Positions 1-6,915 of a DNA stretch of 10,113 bases are shown here, piece by piece. The notes below the pieces were generated by a model. The model saw nothing but the letters and a program-made list of their open reading frames with translations, searched no databases and was not told the DNA's origin. The translations under genes and the position numbers were made by a program. The DNA is from JBDKTH01 sp964558295 (lineage in GTDB: Bacteria > Planctomycetota > Planctomycetia > Pirellulales > Thermoguttaceae). Each line of letters opens with the position of its first letter. Positions within the stretch are counted from its first letter, which is position 1. The DNA lies in contig CAZLDQ010000208.1 of NCBI GenBank assembly GCA_964558295.1, positions 1-10,113 on the forward strand, written 5' to 3'.

Positions 1-516
1 AAGGTAATCAACGAGATCGGCAAACGAGATGAGCGGCGGCACATCCGCGGCTTCGTCATTCCCAGCCCGTATTTCGACGTGGCGTTGAGCCCTGACGGTT
101 TAGTCCGGGCAGTCAATCCGGGAGCCCATCGGGTGGAAGGCTACACGCTCGACGGCGATCTGGAAGTGGTCTGGGGGAAGGCATCCTTGGCGATCGACGG
201 GTTTTGCGGCTGTTGTAACCCAGCTCACTTCACGATGCTCCCCGACGGCAGCTTTATCACTGTGGAAAAGGGACTGCCGCGCGTTAAGGTCTATGATCCC
301 CAGGGGCAGTTCATCGCCGTCGTAGCCGGTCCGGAACAGTTGGCCCCCACGGCAACGATTACCGAAGAGACACGTCCCGAGTACAAACTCGTCGTGTTCG
401 ATGTGGCGGCCGACGCCACGGGACGCGTGCTGTTGCTCGATTCGTTGGGCGGCCGCGTGCGGGTGTTCGAGCCGCTGGACAACCATGGTACAACGACGGA
501 GAAGAAGAATGAGTAG
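1..516 (+). CDS. NHL-type beta-propeller protein, 3' part only
   Basis: The reading frame is open from the first base, so the 5' end of this gene lies outside the window and 171 C-terminal residues are visible. A GTG at 79 is only an internal valine, because the preceding residues already form a coherent propeller strand (FVIPSPYFDVALSPDG). The visible part repeats the pattern 'xxxPDGxxxxxxxxxxRVxVYDPxGxF', typical of NHL/6-bladed propellers. At residues 69-74 it carries a CGCCNP motif, with three cysteines that could bind metal or form a disulfide. The last blade (DVAADATGRVLLLDSLGGRVRVFEP) is followed by a short polar tail. Such propellers are usually exported interaction scaffolds; no catalytic residue can be named. 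Its end overlaps the next gene by 8 nt, so it probably heads the redox operon. The propeller call is fairly secure; the role is not. Confidence 0.8.
   Translation, partial: KVINEIGKRDERRHIRGFVIPSPYFDVALSPDGLVRAVNPGAHRVEGYTLDGDLEVVWGKASLAIDGFCGCCNPAHFTMLPDGSFITVEKGLPRVKVYDPQGQFIAVVAGPEQLAPTATITEETRPEYKLVVFDVAADATGRVLLLDSLGGRVRVFEPLDNHGTTTEKKNE
498..504 (+). promoter_or_regulatory. Ribosome binding site for the small twin-arginine peptide
   Basis: GGAGAAG lies just upstream of the ATG at 509, with 7 nt between GGAG and the start codon. It sits inside the end of the preceding propeller gene. It supports 509 as the true start rather than any earlier codon in that frame, and suggests coupled translation. 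Confidence 0.6.
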
Positions 517-721
517 TGCCGACCGCCGAAGTTTTCTACTGAGTTCGCTGCGGTACGTGGTTCTGACCGGACTGTCCGCGCTGACGGCCGGATTGGTGAC
601 TCGAAGTGGCAAAGGCGCAGGAAGGTGTCAAAGGTGTTCGCGGAGAGGGAATTGCAAATTGAGAACTGATGATTGCAAATTGCAGACTGACCAATGCAGT
701 TTGTGGATTGGGGAGAGGTGA
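509..721 (+). CDS. Small twin-arginine cysteine-rich peptide (70 aa)
   Basis: The 70-residue product begins MSSADRRSFLLSS, a twin-arginine-type motif. A hydrophobic stretch at about residues 15-31 (YVVLTGLSALTAGLV) follows, then a basic, cysteine-containing tail (RCQRCSRRGNC, then two more C-containing units). Small proteins with a twin-arginine leader and a short Cys tail next to polyferredoxin genes are something I recall from other bacteria; their function is unknown to me. The start is supported by GGAG 7 nt upstream and an 8-nt overlap with the propeller gene; the next gene begins 4 nt after the stop. The last 23 or so codons are written in a repetitive, AT-richer tract (651-709), so the natural C-terminus may have been replaced. 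It is probably membrane-anchored or exported by Tat. Whether the peptide is still functional is uncertain. Confidence 0.6.
   Translation: MSSADRRSFLLSSLRYVVLTGLSALTAGLVTRSGKGAGRCQRCSRRGNCKLRTDDCKLQTDQCSLWIGER
651..709 (+). repeat. Degenerate word-repeat tract (ATTGCAAATTG)
   Basis: ATTGCAAATTG occurs twice, at 651-661 and 672-682, followed by ACTGACCAATG (686-696) and GTGGATTG. The tract is visibly richer in A+T than the flanking coding DNA and reads like a degenerate short-word repeat. It forms the 3' end of the small peptide gene and reaches to just before the ribosome binding site of the polyferredoxin gene. Related words occur in the spacers near 4371 and 6883. Origin and function are unknown. 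Confidence 0.55.
714..721 (+). promoter_or_regulatory. Ribosome binding site that sets the polyferredoxin start
   Basis: AGAGGTGA lies 5 nt (counted from the G at 720) before the ATG at 726 and matches the anti-Shine-Dalgarno region well. The same frame has an earlier ATG at 669, inside the repeat tract, but that one has no comparable site and would add a non-conserved-looking peptide before the twin-arginine signal. The start at 726 is therefore preferred. Confidence 0.65.
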
Positions 722-725
722 GCGG

Positions 726-1295
726 ATGACCGGGAGAAAGGAGAAGATTGACCGCCGCGGGTTCGTTGCGGACGGGGTTCGGACGCTGAGCGCGATTGGC
801 TTCAGTGGACTGGTCGGGGTCTTGGTAGGGCGCAAGGGCCAGACGGACGAGTGGCTTTGGCAAATCGACCCGGCGAAATGCGTTGCTTGCGATCAGTGTG
901 CCACGCACTGTGTGCTCGATGTATCGGCGGTAAAGTGCGTTCACAACTTCGAGATGTGCGGCTATTGCGAGCTTTGCACCGGCTACTTCGAGCCTCAGCC
1001 CAATGAGTTGAGTTCAGGGGCGGAGAACCAGCTTTGCCCTACGGGAGCGATTGTCCGCAAATTCATCGAGGACCCGTATTACGAGTATACGATTGAGGAG
1101 CCGCTTTGCATTGGCTGCGGAAAATGCGTCAAGGGGTGCAGTTCCTTTGGCAACGGGTCGCTCTATTTGCAGGTAATGCACGACCGTTGTCTGAACTGCA
1201 ACGAATGTGCGATTGCCGTCGACTGCCCCTCTCGGGCGTTTGTTCGCGTGCCGGCCAGCCGCCCTTATTTGTTCAAGCATAGGAACGAGGCATGA
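726..1295 (+). CDS. Twin-arginine polyferredoxin, NapG/HybA-like
   Basis: A 189-residue iron-sulfur protein. It opens with a twin-arginine motif (KIDRRGFV, residues 7-14) and a hydrophobic segment at about 19-35 with no clear AxA cleavage site, so it may stay anchored by this helix. Seventeen cysteines follow. The groups are C52/55/58/62 plus C71, C78/81/84 plus C104, C128/131/134/138, and C155/158/161/167. This is enough for four [4Fe-4S] clusters, as in NapG and the electron-transfer subunits of HybA/FdhB/DmsB type. It should act outside the cytoplasmic membrane, passing electrons between the membrane polyferredoxin encoded next and an exported partner. The gene starts 4 nt after the small peptide and overlaps the next start as ATGA (1292-1295). 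The order, a Tat polyferredoxin followed by a NapH-like protein, mirrors napGH. The specific redox partner cannot be read from the sequence. Confidence 0.85.
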   Translation: MTGRKEKIDRRGFVADGVRTLSAIGFSGLVGVLVGRKGQTDEWLWQIDPAKCVACDQCATHCVLDVSAVKCVHNFEMCGYCELCTGYFEPQPNELSSGAENQLCPTGAIVRKFIEDPYYEYTIEEPLCIGCGKCVKGCSSFGNGSLYLQVMHDRCLNCNECAIAVDCPSRAFVRVPASRPYLFKHRNEA

Positions 1296-2635
1296 TGCGG
1301 CCGTTGCGGTTTCTGATCCCCGTGGTTCTGTTGGTCCTTCTGGCTCCTGACGCCTGGGCCGTGGAGCGTTTTCCTCCCCCCGACTTCACCGACCACACGC
1401 TGCCGACAACGCAAGTGCCTGCTCCAAGTTCAATGGCGTGGGAATATGTCGACGTGGCGCTGTTGGCCCTTGCGATTGCCGTAGCGACCTACCTGGCCTT
1501 GGTACGTCGGTGGCGAGGGGGATTGTCTCTGCTTGCCATCGTATCGCTCGGTTGGTTCGGCTTCTGGCGCGAGGGTTGCATTTGTCCGATTGGGGCGATT
1601 CAAAACGTCAGCCTGGCTCTGTTCGATCCGAGCTACGGGATCCCTCTGTCGGTCGTGGCCTTTTTTGCCCTGCCGGTGTTGGTCACGTTGTTTTTCGGAC
1701 GAACGTTTTGCGCCGCTGTTTGCCCGTTGGGAGCCATCCAGGAATTGACGCTCCTCCGGCCCGTGCGCGTGGCACCGTGGCTGGAGCACAGTCTCGGCTT
1801 GATTCCTTACATCTATCTGGGGCTGGCGGTCCTGTTTGCCGCGACGGGGACGGTCTTTGTAATCTGCCAATACGATCCGTTCGTCGGGTTCTTTCGACTC
1901 AGTGGGTCGCTGAACATGCTGGTCTTCGGCGGCTGCCTGCTGTTGATCGGACTGTTTGTGGGACGCCCCTATTGCCGATACCTTTGTCCGCTGGGAGCCA
2001 TATTCCGGCTTGTCGCACCGCTGGCAAAATGGCATGTGCGTATTCCGCCCGACGATTGCATCCAGTGCCGACTCTGTGAAGACGCCTGCCCGTACGGCGC
2101 TATTCGTGCGCCGACCGTGGAGCTATCGGCGTTCGGACGCCAGCAAGGGCGACGTTGGCTGGGCGTGACCCTCGTGTTGCTGCCGGCATTGCTCGCAGCC
2201 GGCATCTGGCTGGGACACCACTTGGGCGGCCCCCTATCGCAGATGGATTTCCACGTTCGTTTGGCTGAGCAAGTCCGTCTGGAAGAAACCGGCAAAATCC
2301 GGGGAACGACAGACGCTACCGATGCCTTCCGCAATACGGGCCGGCCGGCTGCGGAACTCTACCGCGAGGCACTGGAACGCCGGGAGTGGTTCACCCTGGC
2401 CGGTGCAGGGTTCGGTGGCTGGGTCGGCTTGGTCGTCGGCGTGAAACTGATGCAACTATCGATTCGACGCCGGCGCACCGAGTATGAACCTGACCGTGCC
2501 CGCTGCGTGTCCTGCGGCCGTTGCTTCTTCTACTGCCCGAAAGAACAGGTCCGATTGGGACTAATCCCCAGTGTGGAAGCCGCCGGCGTTAAAACATCGA
2601 AAGCCCCTTTTCTTGCCGATAATGTTAGCAACTGA
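1292..2635 (+). CDS. Membrane polyferredoxin, NapH/NosR-like
   Basis: A 447-residue integral membrane iron-sulfur protein. It has a signal-like N-terminus (residues 1-23, ending AWA) and then helices at about 50-71, 77-92, 117-136, 167-192, 208-225, 288-309 and 369-388. Three cysteine-proline loops at membrane edges are visible: C96-I-C98-P, C140xxxC144P and C228xxxC232P. A ferredoxin motif C256/259/262/266 follows, and a second sits near the C-terminus at C405/408/411/415. NapH, NosR and CcoG share the CxxxCP loops plus [4Fe-4S] motifs and move electrons between quinol or cytoplasmic donors and exported acceptors. Here the protein probably pairs with the Tat polyferredoxin just upstream. AGGA at 1281-1284 is 7 nt from the ATG; a second ATG at 1295 is also possible. 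The 3' end overlaps the propeller gene by 14 nt. No FMN-attachment motif of the NosR/RnfG type was noticed. Confidence 0.85.
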   Translation: MMRPLRFLIPVVLLVLLAPDAWAVERFPPPDFTDHTLPTTQVPAPSSMAWEYVDVALLALAIAVATYLALVRRWRGGLSLLAIVSLGWFGFWREGCICPIGAIQNVSLALFDPSYGIPLSVVAFFALPVLVTLFFGRTFCAAVCPLGAIQELTLLRPVRVAPWLEHSLGLIPYIYLGLAVLFAATGTVFVICQYDPFVGFFRLSGSLNMLVFGGCLLLIGLFVGRPYCRYLCPLGAIFRLVAPLAKWHVRIPPDDCIQCRLCEDACPYGAIRAPTVELSAFGRQQGRRWLGVTLVLLPALLAAGIWLGHHLGGPLSQMDFHVRLAEQVRLEETGKIRGTTDATDAFRNTGRPAAELYREALERREWFTLAGAGFGGWVGLVVGVKLMQLSIRRRRTEYEPDRARCVSCGRCFFYCPKEQVRLGLIPSVEAAGVKTSKAPFLADNVSN

Positions 2636-4379
2636 TTCCGCCTGTCCCCCTGCCAATTGCAGCCATCGAGTAGCGATCCGTGTCGCGTTGGTCGCCGGGG
2701 TTTTCTCGGCCGTAGTCTGTGTGTTTTTGTTGCTCGACTACAGCCGGCGGCTGGCCAAGGACCCGCTAGATTCACCGCAATTTCAAACACTGAAATCCGA
2801 GCTGGCTAAACAGCCGAGGAACGAGAGGCTAAAGGAAGAAATCCGTGCGATGGACCTTGCGCTTCGGGAGGCCTATTTCCGACAACGGCGATTTGCGACA
2901 GTTGGAGCATGGTTGTTATTGGGCGGATTAGTGGTGTCACTCGTGGCAGCAAAATCGGCAATCGCGATGCGGCGCAAGTTGCCGATGCCCGAGGCGCAAG
3001 CGGTGCCGGTGGATACGGATTCCCAGTTGGCCCGAACAGCCCGCTGGTCGGTTGCAGGCTTGGGCGTCGTGTTGGCGGGAACAGCATTTGCCTTGAGCAC
3101 GAGCTTTCGCACTGAGCTCGTGATCGTCCCAGAAACGACCGCACAGGCGCCGGTGTCCCTCGGTTCCGAACCGATTGTGAGAAGCAACTGGCCCCGTTTC
3201 CGTGGCGAAGCAGGAACGGGCGTGACAGCGTGCAAGGATCTTCCGACAACGTGGGACGCAATGTCGGGCAAAGGCATCCTTTGGAAGACACCCGTGCCAC
3301 TGCCTGGGAACAACTCGCCCGTGGTCTGGCAAGATCGGGTCTTCTTGACGGGCGCCACGGCTGAGCGCCGCGAGGTGTATTGCTTCGACGTGGACACGGG
3401 CAGACTCCTCTGGCAAGCCCCCGTCCCCGGCACATCCGAAAGCACGGCCGAGCCGCCGGAGCTGATGGAGCAGACCGGCTTTGCCGCTTCGACTGCTGCG
3501 ACGGACGGTCAACGGGTCTATGCGATCTTCGCCAACGGCGATGTGGCGGCCTTCGATTTTGCGGGCAAGAAGGTCTGGGCCCGAAGCCTGGGGGTTCCCA
3601 AGAACGCCTACGGCCATGCGTCGTCGTTGGCGATGTACGAGAATCTGCTCCTGATTCAATTGGACCAGGGCGCCGTGAAGGACAAGCTTTCCCGACTGCT
3701 GGCCCTCGATGGATCGACGGGAACGACTGTCTGGGAAACACCGCGCGCGGTGCCCAACTCCTGGCCGACGCCGCTGGTGATTCGCGTGGGGGATCGGCCC
3801 CAAGTGATCACGGCGGCTGATCCCTGGGTAATCGCCTACGATCCGTCTAACGGAGAAGAACTCTGGCGAGCCAAATGCCTGCGGCAGGACGTCGGCCCAT
3901 CGCCTACTTTCGCCGGAGGCGTCGTCTACGTGGCCAACGAGTATCCTTGCCTATCGGCAATCAAGGCCGACGGCAAGGGAAATGTTACTGACACTCACGT
4001 CCTCTGGACGGCCGAAGACAACCTGCCCGACACCTGCAGTCCACTGGCCACCGAGCAATTCGTCTTTACGATGACCTCAGCGGGGCTTCTCACCTGCTAC
4101 GATGCCAAGACCGGCGAGATGCTTTGGGAAGAGGATTTCGAGAACTCGACCTTCTCTTCCTCCCCCAGCATGGCCGGCAATCGGCTCTATGTGTTCAACG
4201 AAGAAGGAAAGAGCTGGGTGCTGGAACCGACCCGCGAAGGCTGCAAACGCCTCGCCGAAGGCAGCCTCGGCGAGAAATGCGTGACCAGCCCTGCATTTCA
4301 AGAGGGGAGAATCTACATCCGCGGAGAGAAGCAGTTGTTTGCTTTGGGGGAAAAGAAACAGGGAACGACTACTGACTAA
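2622..4379 (+). CDS. Membrane-anchored PQQ-type beta-propeller protein
   Basis: The 585-residue product starts at the ATG at 2622; an in-frame GTG at 2571 would add a polar 17-residue leader and is less likely. Neither start has a clear Shine-Dalgarno site, and the 14-nt overlap with the upstream gene suggests coupled translation. Helices lie at about 18-38, 91-111 and 142-160, with a charged, coiled-coil-like stretch at 47-88 between the first two. From residue 189 (NWPRFRGEAGTG) an outward-facing propeller runs to the end. It shows repeated 'xxAxDxxTGxxxWxxP' blade strands near 254-267, 308-322, 358-373, 402-416 and 488-505. This is the PQQ-binding-like repeat fold. I see no dehydrogenase active-site motif, so a scaffold or sensor role is as likely as catalysis. 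It ends in tandem stops TAATGA. Position in the operon suggests it serves the iron-sulfur membrane module. Confidence 0.82.
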   Translation: MLATDSACPPANCSHRVAIRVALVAGVFSAVVCVFLLLDYSRRLAKDPLDSPQFQTLKSELAKQPRNERLKEEIRAMDLALREAYFRQRRFATVGAWLLLGGLVVSLVAAKSAIAMRRKLPMPEAQAVPVDTDSQLARTARWSVAGLGVVLAGTAFALSTSFRTELVIVPETTAQAPVSLGSEPIVRSNWPRFRGEAGTGVTACKDLPTTWDAMSGKGILWKTPVPLPGNNSPVVWQDRVFLTGATAERREVYCFDVDTGRLLWQAPVPGTSESTAEPPELMEQTGFAASTAATDGQRVYAIFANGDVAAFDFAGKKVWARSLGVPKNAYGHASSLAMYENLLLIQLDQGAVKDKLSRLLALDGSTGTTVWETPRAVPNSWPTPLVIRVGDRPQVITAADPWVIAYDPSNGEELWRAKCLRQDVGPSPTFAGGVVYVANEYPCLSAIKADGKGNVTDTHVLWTAEDNLPDTCSPLATEQFVFTMTSAGLLTCYDAKTGEMLWEEDFENSTFSSSPSMAGNRLYVFNEEGKSWVLEPTREGCKRLAEGSLGEKCVTSPAFQEGRIYIRGEKQLFALGEKKQGTTTD

Positions 4380-4472
4380 TGACCAAGGAGACTGGTACTT
4401 GACGGCATTGGCCATTAGGCGGTGGTTATTAGCCATTTCTTCCTGCCGAGACACGAACTACACACACCATCC
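4366..4472 (+). other. Spacer with degenerate repeat words before the NuoEF fusion gene
   Basis: The 93 nt between the two genes, together with the last codons of the propeller gene, contain ACTGACTAATGACCAA (4371-4386) and the paired words GGCCATTAG and TTATTAGCCATT (4409-4438). These resemble the tract near 651-709. TTGACG at 4399-4404 looks like a -35 box but has no convincing -10 partner. No ribosome binding site precedes the ATG at 4473, where the sequence reads CACACACCATCC. No terminator hairpin was seen, so readthrough from upstream is plausible. Confidence 0.45.
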
Positions 4473-6842
4473 ATGCAGTCTACCACGACCAATCAACCCG
4501 ACTTGAGTTTCGTCGACCAGACCGTGGCACGTCTGGGCGGGCGGCCCGAGGCGGTGATCCCGATTCTTCAGGCCTTGCAGGAACACTACCGTTTCTTGCC
4601 GCAAGCGGCGTTGAAGCGGGTGTGTGAACTGACGGAGATCACGCCCGGAGCAATTACGGGCGTTTCGACGTTTTACACCCAGTTCCGGCATCGGCCAGTC
4701 GGGCGGCATATCATCAGTGTCTGCCATGGGACGGCGTGCCACGTGAAAGGTTCGGAACTGGTACACGAAGCGATTGCCCGACACCTGCATCTGACCAACG
4801 GCGAGGATACCGATGCCGAGGGGCTCTTTACCGTTGAACCGTTGGCCTGCCTCGGCTGTTGCACGCTAGCTCCGGTGATCCAGATCGACGGGCTGACCTA
4901 TGGCCGGCTGACGCCCACGATGGTTCCGGAAGTGCTCGCCGATTTCCTCGAACATCAACGTCGTGGAACCGTGAAACCACAGGCCAAACCGGCGCCACCT
5001 ACGGGGCCGATCGGCGAGATCCGCATCGGGCTCGGTTCGTGCTGCGTCGCCCAGGGAAGCGGCAGGGTGCACGAGTCGGTCAACCGACTGCTGACTGAGA
5101 CGGGGGCTCCAGCGGTGGTCAAGCGGGTCGGCTGCGTGGGGATGTGCCATCAAACGCCGCTCGTGGAGATCGGCCCCCCCCAAGGGTCGGCCAAGCTGTT
5201 TGCTAAGGTCACGGCCGACGACGTCCCGGCGATCGTGCTTGAGCACTTTAAGCCACGAGGAATCGTGCGGCGCATGGGGTATACGGTCTCGCGGCTTTTG
5301 GACCGGCTGTTTACGGATGAGGTTGAGAATCCGCTGGTTCGGCATGCAATCGATGTGCGCGACCCGCCGGTTTGTGCCTTTCTTGGGCGCCAGCAGCGAG
5401 TGGCCACGGAATCGTGCGGCCAGATCGATCCGATGGACTTGGACGAGTATCTGCGACACGACGGCTTTCAGGCCCTCAAGCGATGCCTCGATAAGCTTTC
5501 GCCTGAGGAGATCATTGAAGAAACCCAAGCCAGCGGTCTGCGTGGCCGCGGCGGAGCCGGCTTCCCCACGGGCCTCAAATGGTCGAAGGTCCGCGCGGCC
5601 CAAGGTGAGGTGAAGTATATCATCTGCAACGGCGACGAAGGCGACCCTGGGGCGTTCATGGATCGGATGCTGTTGGAGTCGTTCCCCTATCGGGTCATCG
5701 AGGGGATGGCTATCGCCGCGCGGGCGGTGGGGGCTCATGAAGGGTTCTTCTATATTCGTGCCGAATACCCGTTGGCGGTTCGCCGCATCCGCGAGGCACT
5801 GGCCCGCTGTGAAGAACGAGGCTTGCTGGGCGAGTCCGTGATGGGAAGCGGCTTCCGGCTTCATCTGGAGGTAAAGGAAGGAGCTGGAGCGTTCGTTTGC
5901 GGAGAAGAGACCGCCTTGTTGGCCTCGATGGAAGGCCAGCGGGGCATGCCACGTTTGCGTCCCCCGTTTCCCGCCGAAGAAGGACTCTGGGGCAAACCCA
6001 CGCTGGTCAACAACGTCGAGACTTATGCACTGGTGCCCTGGATCTTCCGCCACGGAGCCAAGCATTTCGCGTCCTTGGGCACGGAGAAGAGCAAGGGCAC
6101 CAAGGTCTTCGCCCTGGCCGGCAAGATCCGTCGCGGCGGCCTGATCGAGGTTCCCATGGGAGTGACCCTCCGGCAAATCGTTGAAGAGATTGGCGGCGGT
6201 GTTCCGGAGGGGAGGCGGTTCAAGGCGGTTCAGGTAGGCGGTCCCTCGGGCGGATGCGTGCCGGCCGAACTGGCCGATACGCCCATCGACTATGAGGCAC
6301 TCACGGCCGTTGGCGCGATTATGGGCTCCGGTGGACTCGTCGTGCTGGACGACACGGACTGCATGGTCGACATCGCCCGTTATTTCCTCCGCTTCACGCA
6401 AGACCAATCGTGCGGCAAGTGCACCTTCTGCCGCATTGGCACGCGACGGATGCTGGACATCCTGGATCGGATCTGCACTGGCCAGGGCCATCCCGGCGAC
6501 TTGGAGGAGTTGGAGCACTTGGCTCGATCGGTCAGTGCAGGAAGCATCTGCGGATTAGGACGGACGGCCCCGAATCCGGTCCTCTCCACGCTCCGTCATT
6601 TCCGGGACGAATATGAAGCGCATCTGGCAGGCCGTTGCCCTGCCGGGAAGTGTAAGGAACTGATCCGATATCAGATCACTGATCGCTGCATCGGCTGCAC
6701 GCTCTGCGCTCAGCAATGTCCGGTCCACGCGATCCCCATGACTCCTTACCGTCAGCACACTATTGATCTGGAGCTTTGCACCCGTTGCGACACTTGCCGC
6801 GTTGTATGTCCCGCGAAGGCGGTGGAGGTGGCTAGTGGATAG
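4473..6842 (+). CDS. NuoE-NuoF-ferredoxin fusion, HydC/HydB-type NADH subunit
   Basis: The 789-residue product joins two normally separate subunits. Residues 10-160 are a NuoE-like thioredoxin-fold [2Fe-2S] domain with C84xxxxC89 and C126xxxC130. Residues 181-262 are a second thioredoxin-like domain (C190, C191, C221xxxC225), as at the N-terminus of HydB/HndC proteins. Residues 320-640 are the NuoF core: NADH/FMN motif GRGGAGFPTG (358-367), CNGDEGDPGAF (385-395) and VCGEETALLASMEGQRG (475-491). The N3-type [4Fe-4S] site is C647/650/653 with C693. A C-terminal 2x[4Fe-4S] ferredoxin has C739/742/745/749 and C769/772/775/779, preceded by H717, C722 and C727, which could form a zinc site. The expected reaction is NADH oxidation at FMN, feeding iron-sulfur chains in the cytoplasm. 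The C-terminal ferredoxin fits HydB-type bifurcating enzymes better than complex I. The in-frame GTG at 4422 is a less likely start. Confidence 0.9.
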   Translation: MQSTTTNQPDLSFVDQTVARLGGRPEAVIPILQALQEHYRFLPQAALKRVCELTEITPGAITGVSTFYTQFRHRPVGRHIISVCHGTACHVKGSELVHEAIARHLHLTNGEDTDAEGLFTVEPLACLGCCTLAPVIQIDGLTYGRLTPTMVPEVLADFLEHQRRGTVKPQAKPAPPTGPIGEIRIGLGSCCVAQGSGRVHESVNRLLTETGAPAVVKRVGCVGMCHQTPLVEIGPPQGSAKLFAKVTADDVPAIVLEHFKPRGIVRRMGYTVSRLLDRLFTDEVENPLVRHAIDVRDPPVCAFLGRQQRVATESCGQIDPMDLDEYLRHDGFQALKRCLDKLSPEEIIEETQASGLRGRGGAGFPTGLKWSKVRAAQGEVKYIICNGDEGDPGAFMDRMLLESFPYRVIEGMAIAARAVGAHEGFFYIRAEYPLAVRRIREALARCEERGLLGESVMGSGFRLHLEVKEGAGAFVCGEETALLASMEGQRGMPRLRPPFPAEEGLWGKPTLVNNVETYALVPWIFRHGAKHFASLGTEKSKGTKVFALAGKIRRGGLIEVPMGVTLRQIVEEIGGGVPEGRRFKAVQVGGPSGGCVPAELADTPIDYEALTAVGAIMGSGGLVVLDDTDCMVDIARYFLRFTQDQSCGKCTFCRIGTRRMLDILDRICTGQGHPGDLEELEHLARSVSAGSICGLGRTAPNPVLSTLRHFRDEYEAHLAGRCPAGKCKELIRYQITDRCIGCTLCAQQCPVHAIPMTPYRQHTIDLELCTRCDTCRVVCPAKAVEVASG

Positions 6843-6915
6843 TAGATGGTATCGCGAAGAGGCAACCTCCTGGCAACCGTTTACTGACCATTGTGTACTG
6901 TCCTACTAACGAGCC
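6843..6915 (+). other. Short spacer before the NuoG/GltD-like gene
   Basis: This 73-nt gap carries a direct repeat GGCAACC (6861-6867 and 6872-6878) and the word ACTGACCATTG (6883-6893), related to words in the other operon spacers. No Shine-Dalgarno sequence is visible before the ATG at 6916, and no terminator or good promoter is seen. The flanking genes are therefore probably co-transcribed. Confidence 0.45.

Noticed and set aside
79..81. GTG as the start of the first propeller gene
   Set aside because: The frame is open to position 1 and the upstream residues fit a propeller strand, so the gene is cut by the window edge.
669..725. An earlier ATG start for the polyferredoxin, adding 19 residues
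   Set aside because: The codons lie in the repeat tract and have no ribosome binding site, and they would place extra residues before the twin-arginine signal. The ATG at 726 has AGAGGTGA upstream.
2806..3803. Minus-strand open frames opposite the PQQ-type propeller gene
   Set aside because: The translations are rich in Arg, Pro and Ser with no motif, which is typical of antisense GC-rich shadow frames.
4866..6518. Long minus-strand open frame (550 codons) opposite the NuoEF fusion
   Set aside because: It mirrors a clearly conserved coding gene in GC-rich DNA, and its translation shows no recognisable domain. It is a shadow frame.
4473..6842. Complex I (nuoE/nuoF) as the identity of the fusion gene
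   Set aside because: No other nuo genes are nearby, and the C-terminal 2x[4Fe-4S] ferredoxin with the H/C/C link fits HydB-type proteins better.
6880..6909. Internal promoter TTTACT-N18-TACTAA before the flavoprotein gene
   Set aside because: It matches only four and three of six consensus positions and lies too close to the ATG at 6916.
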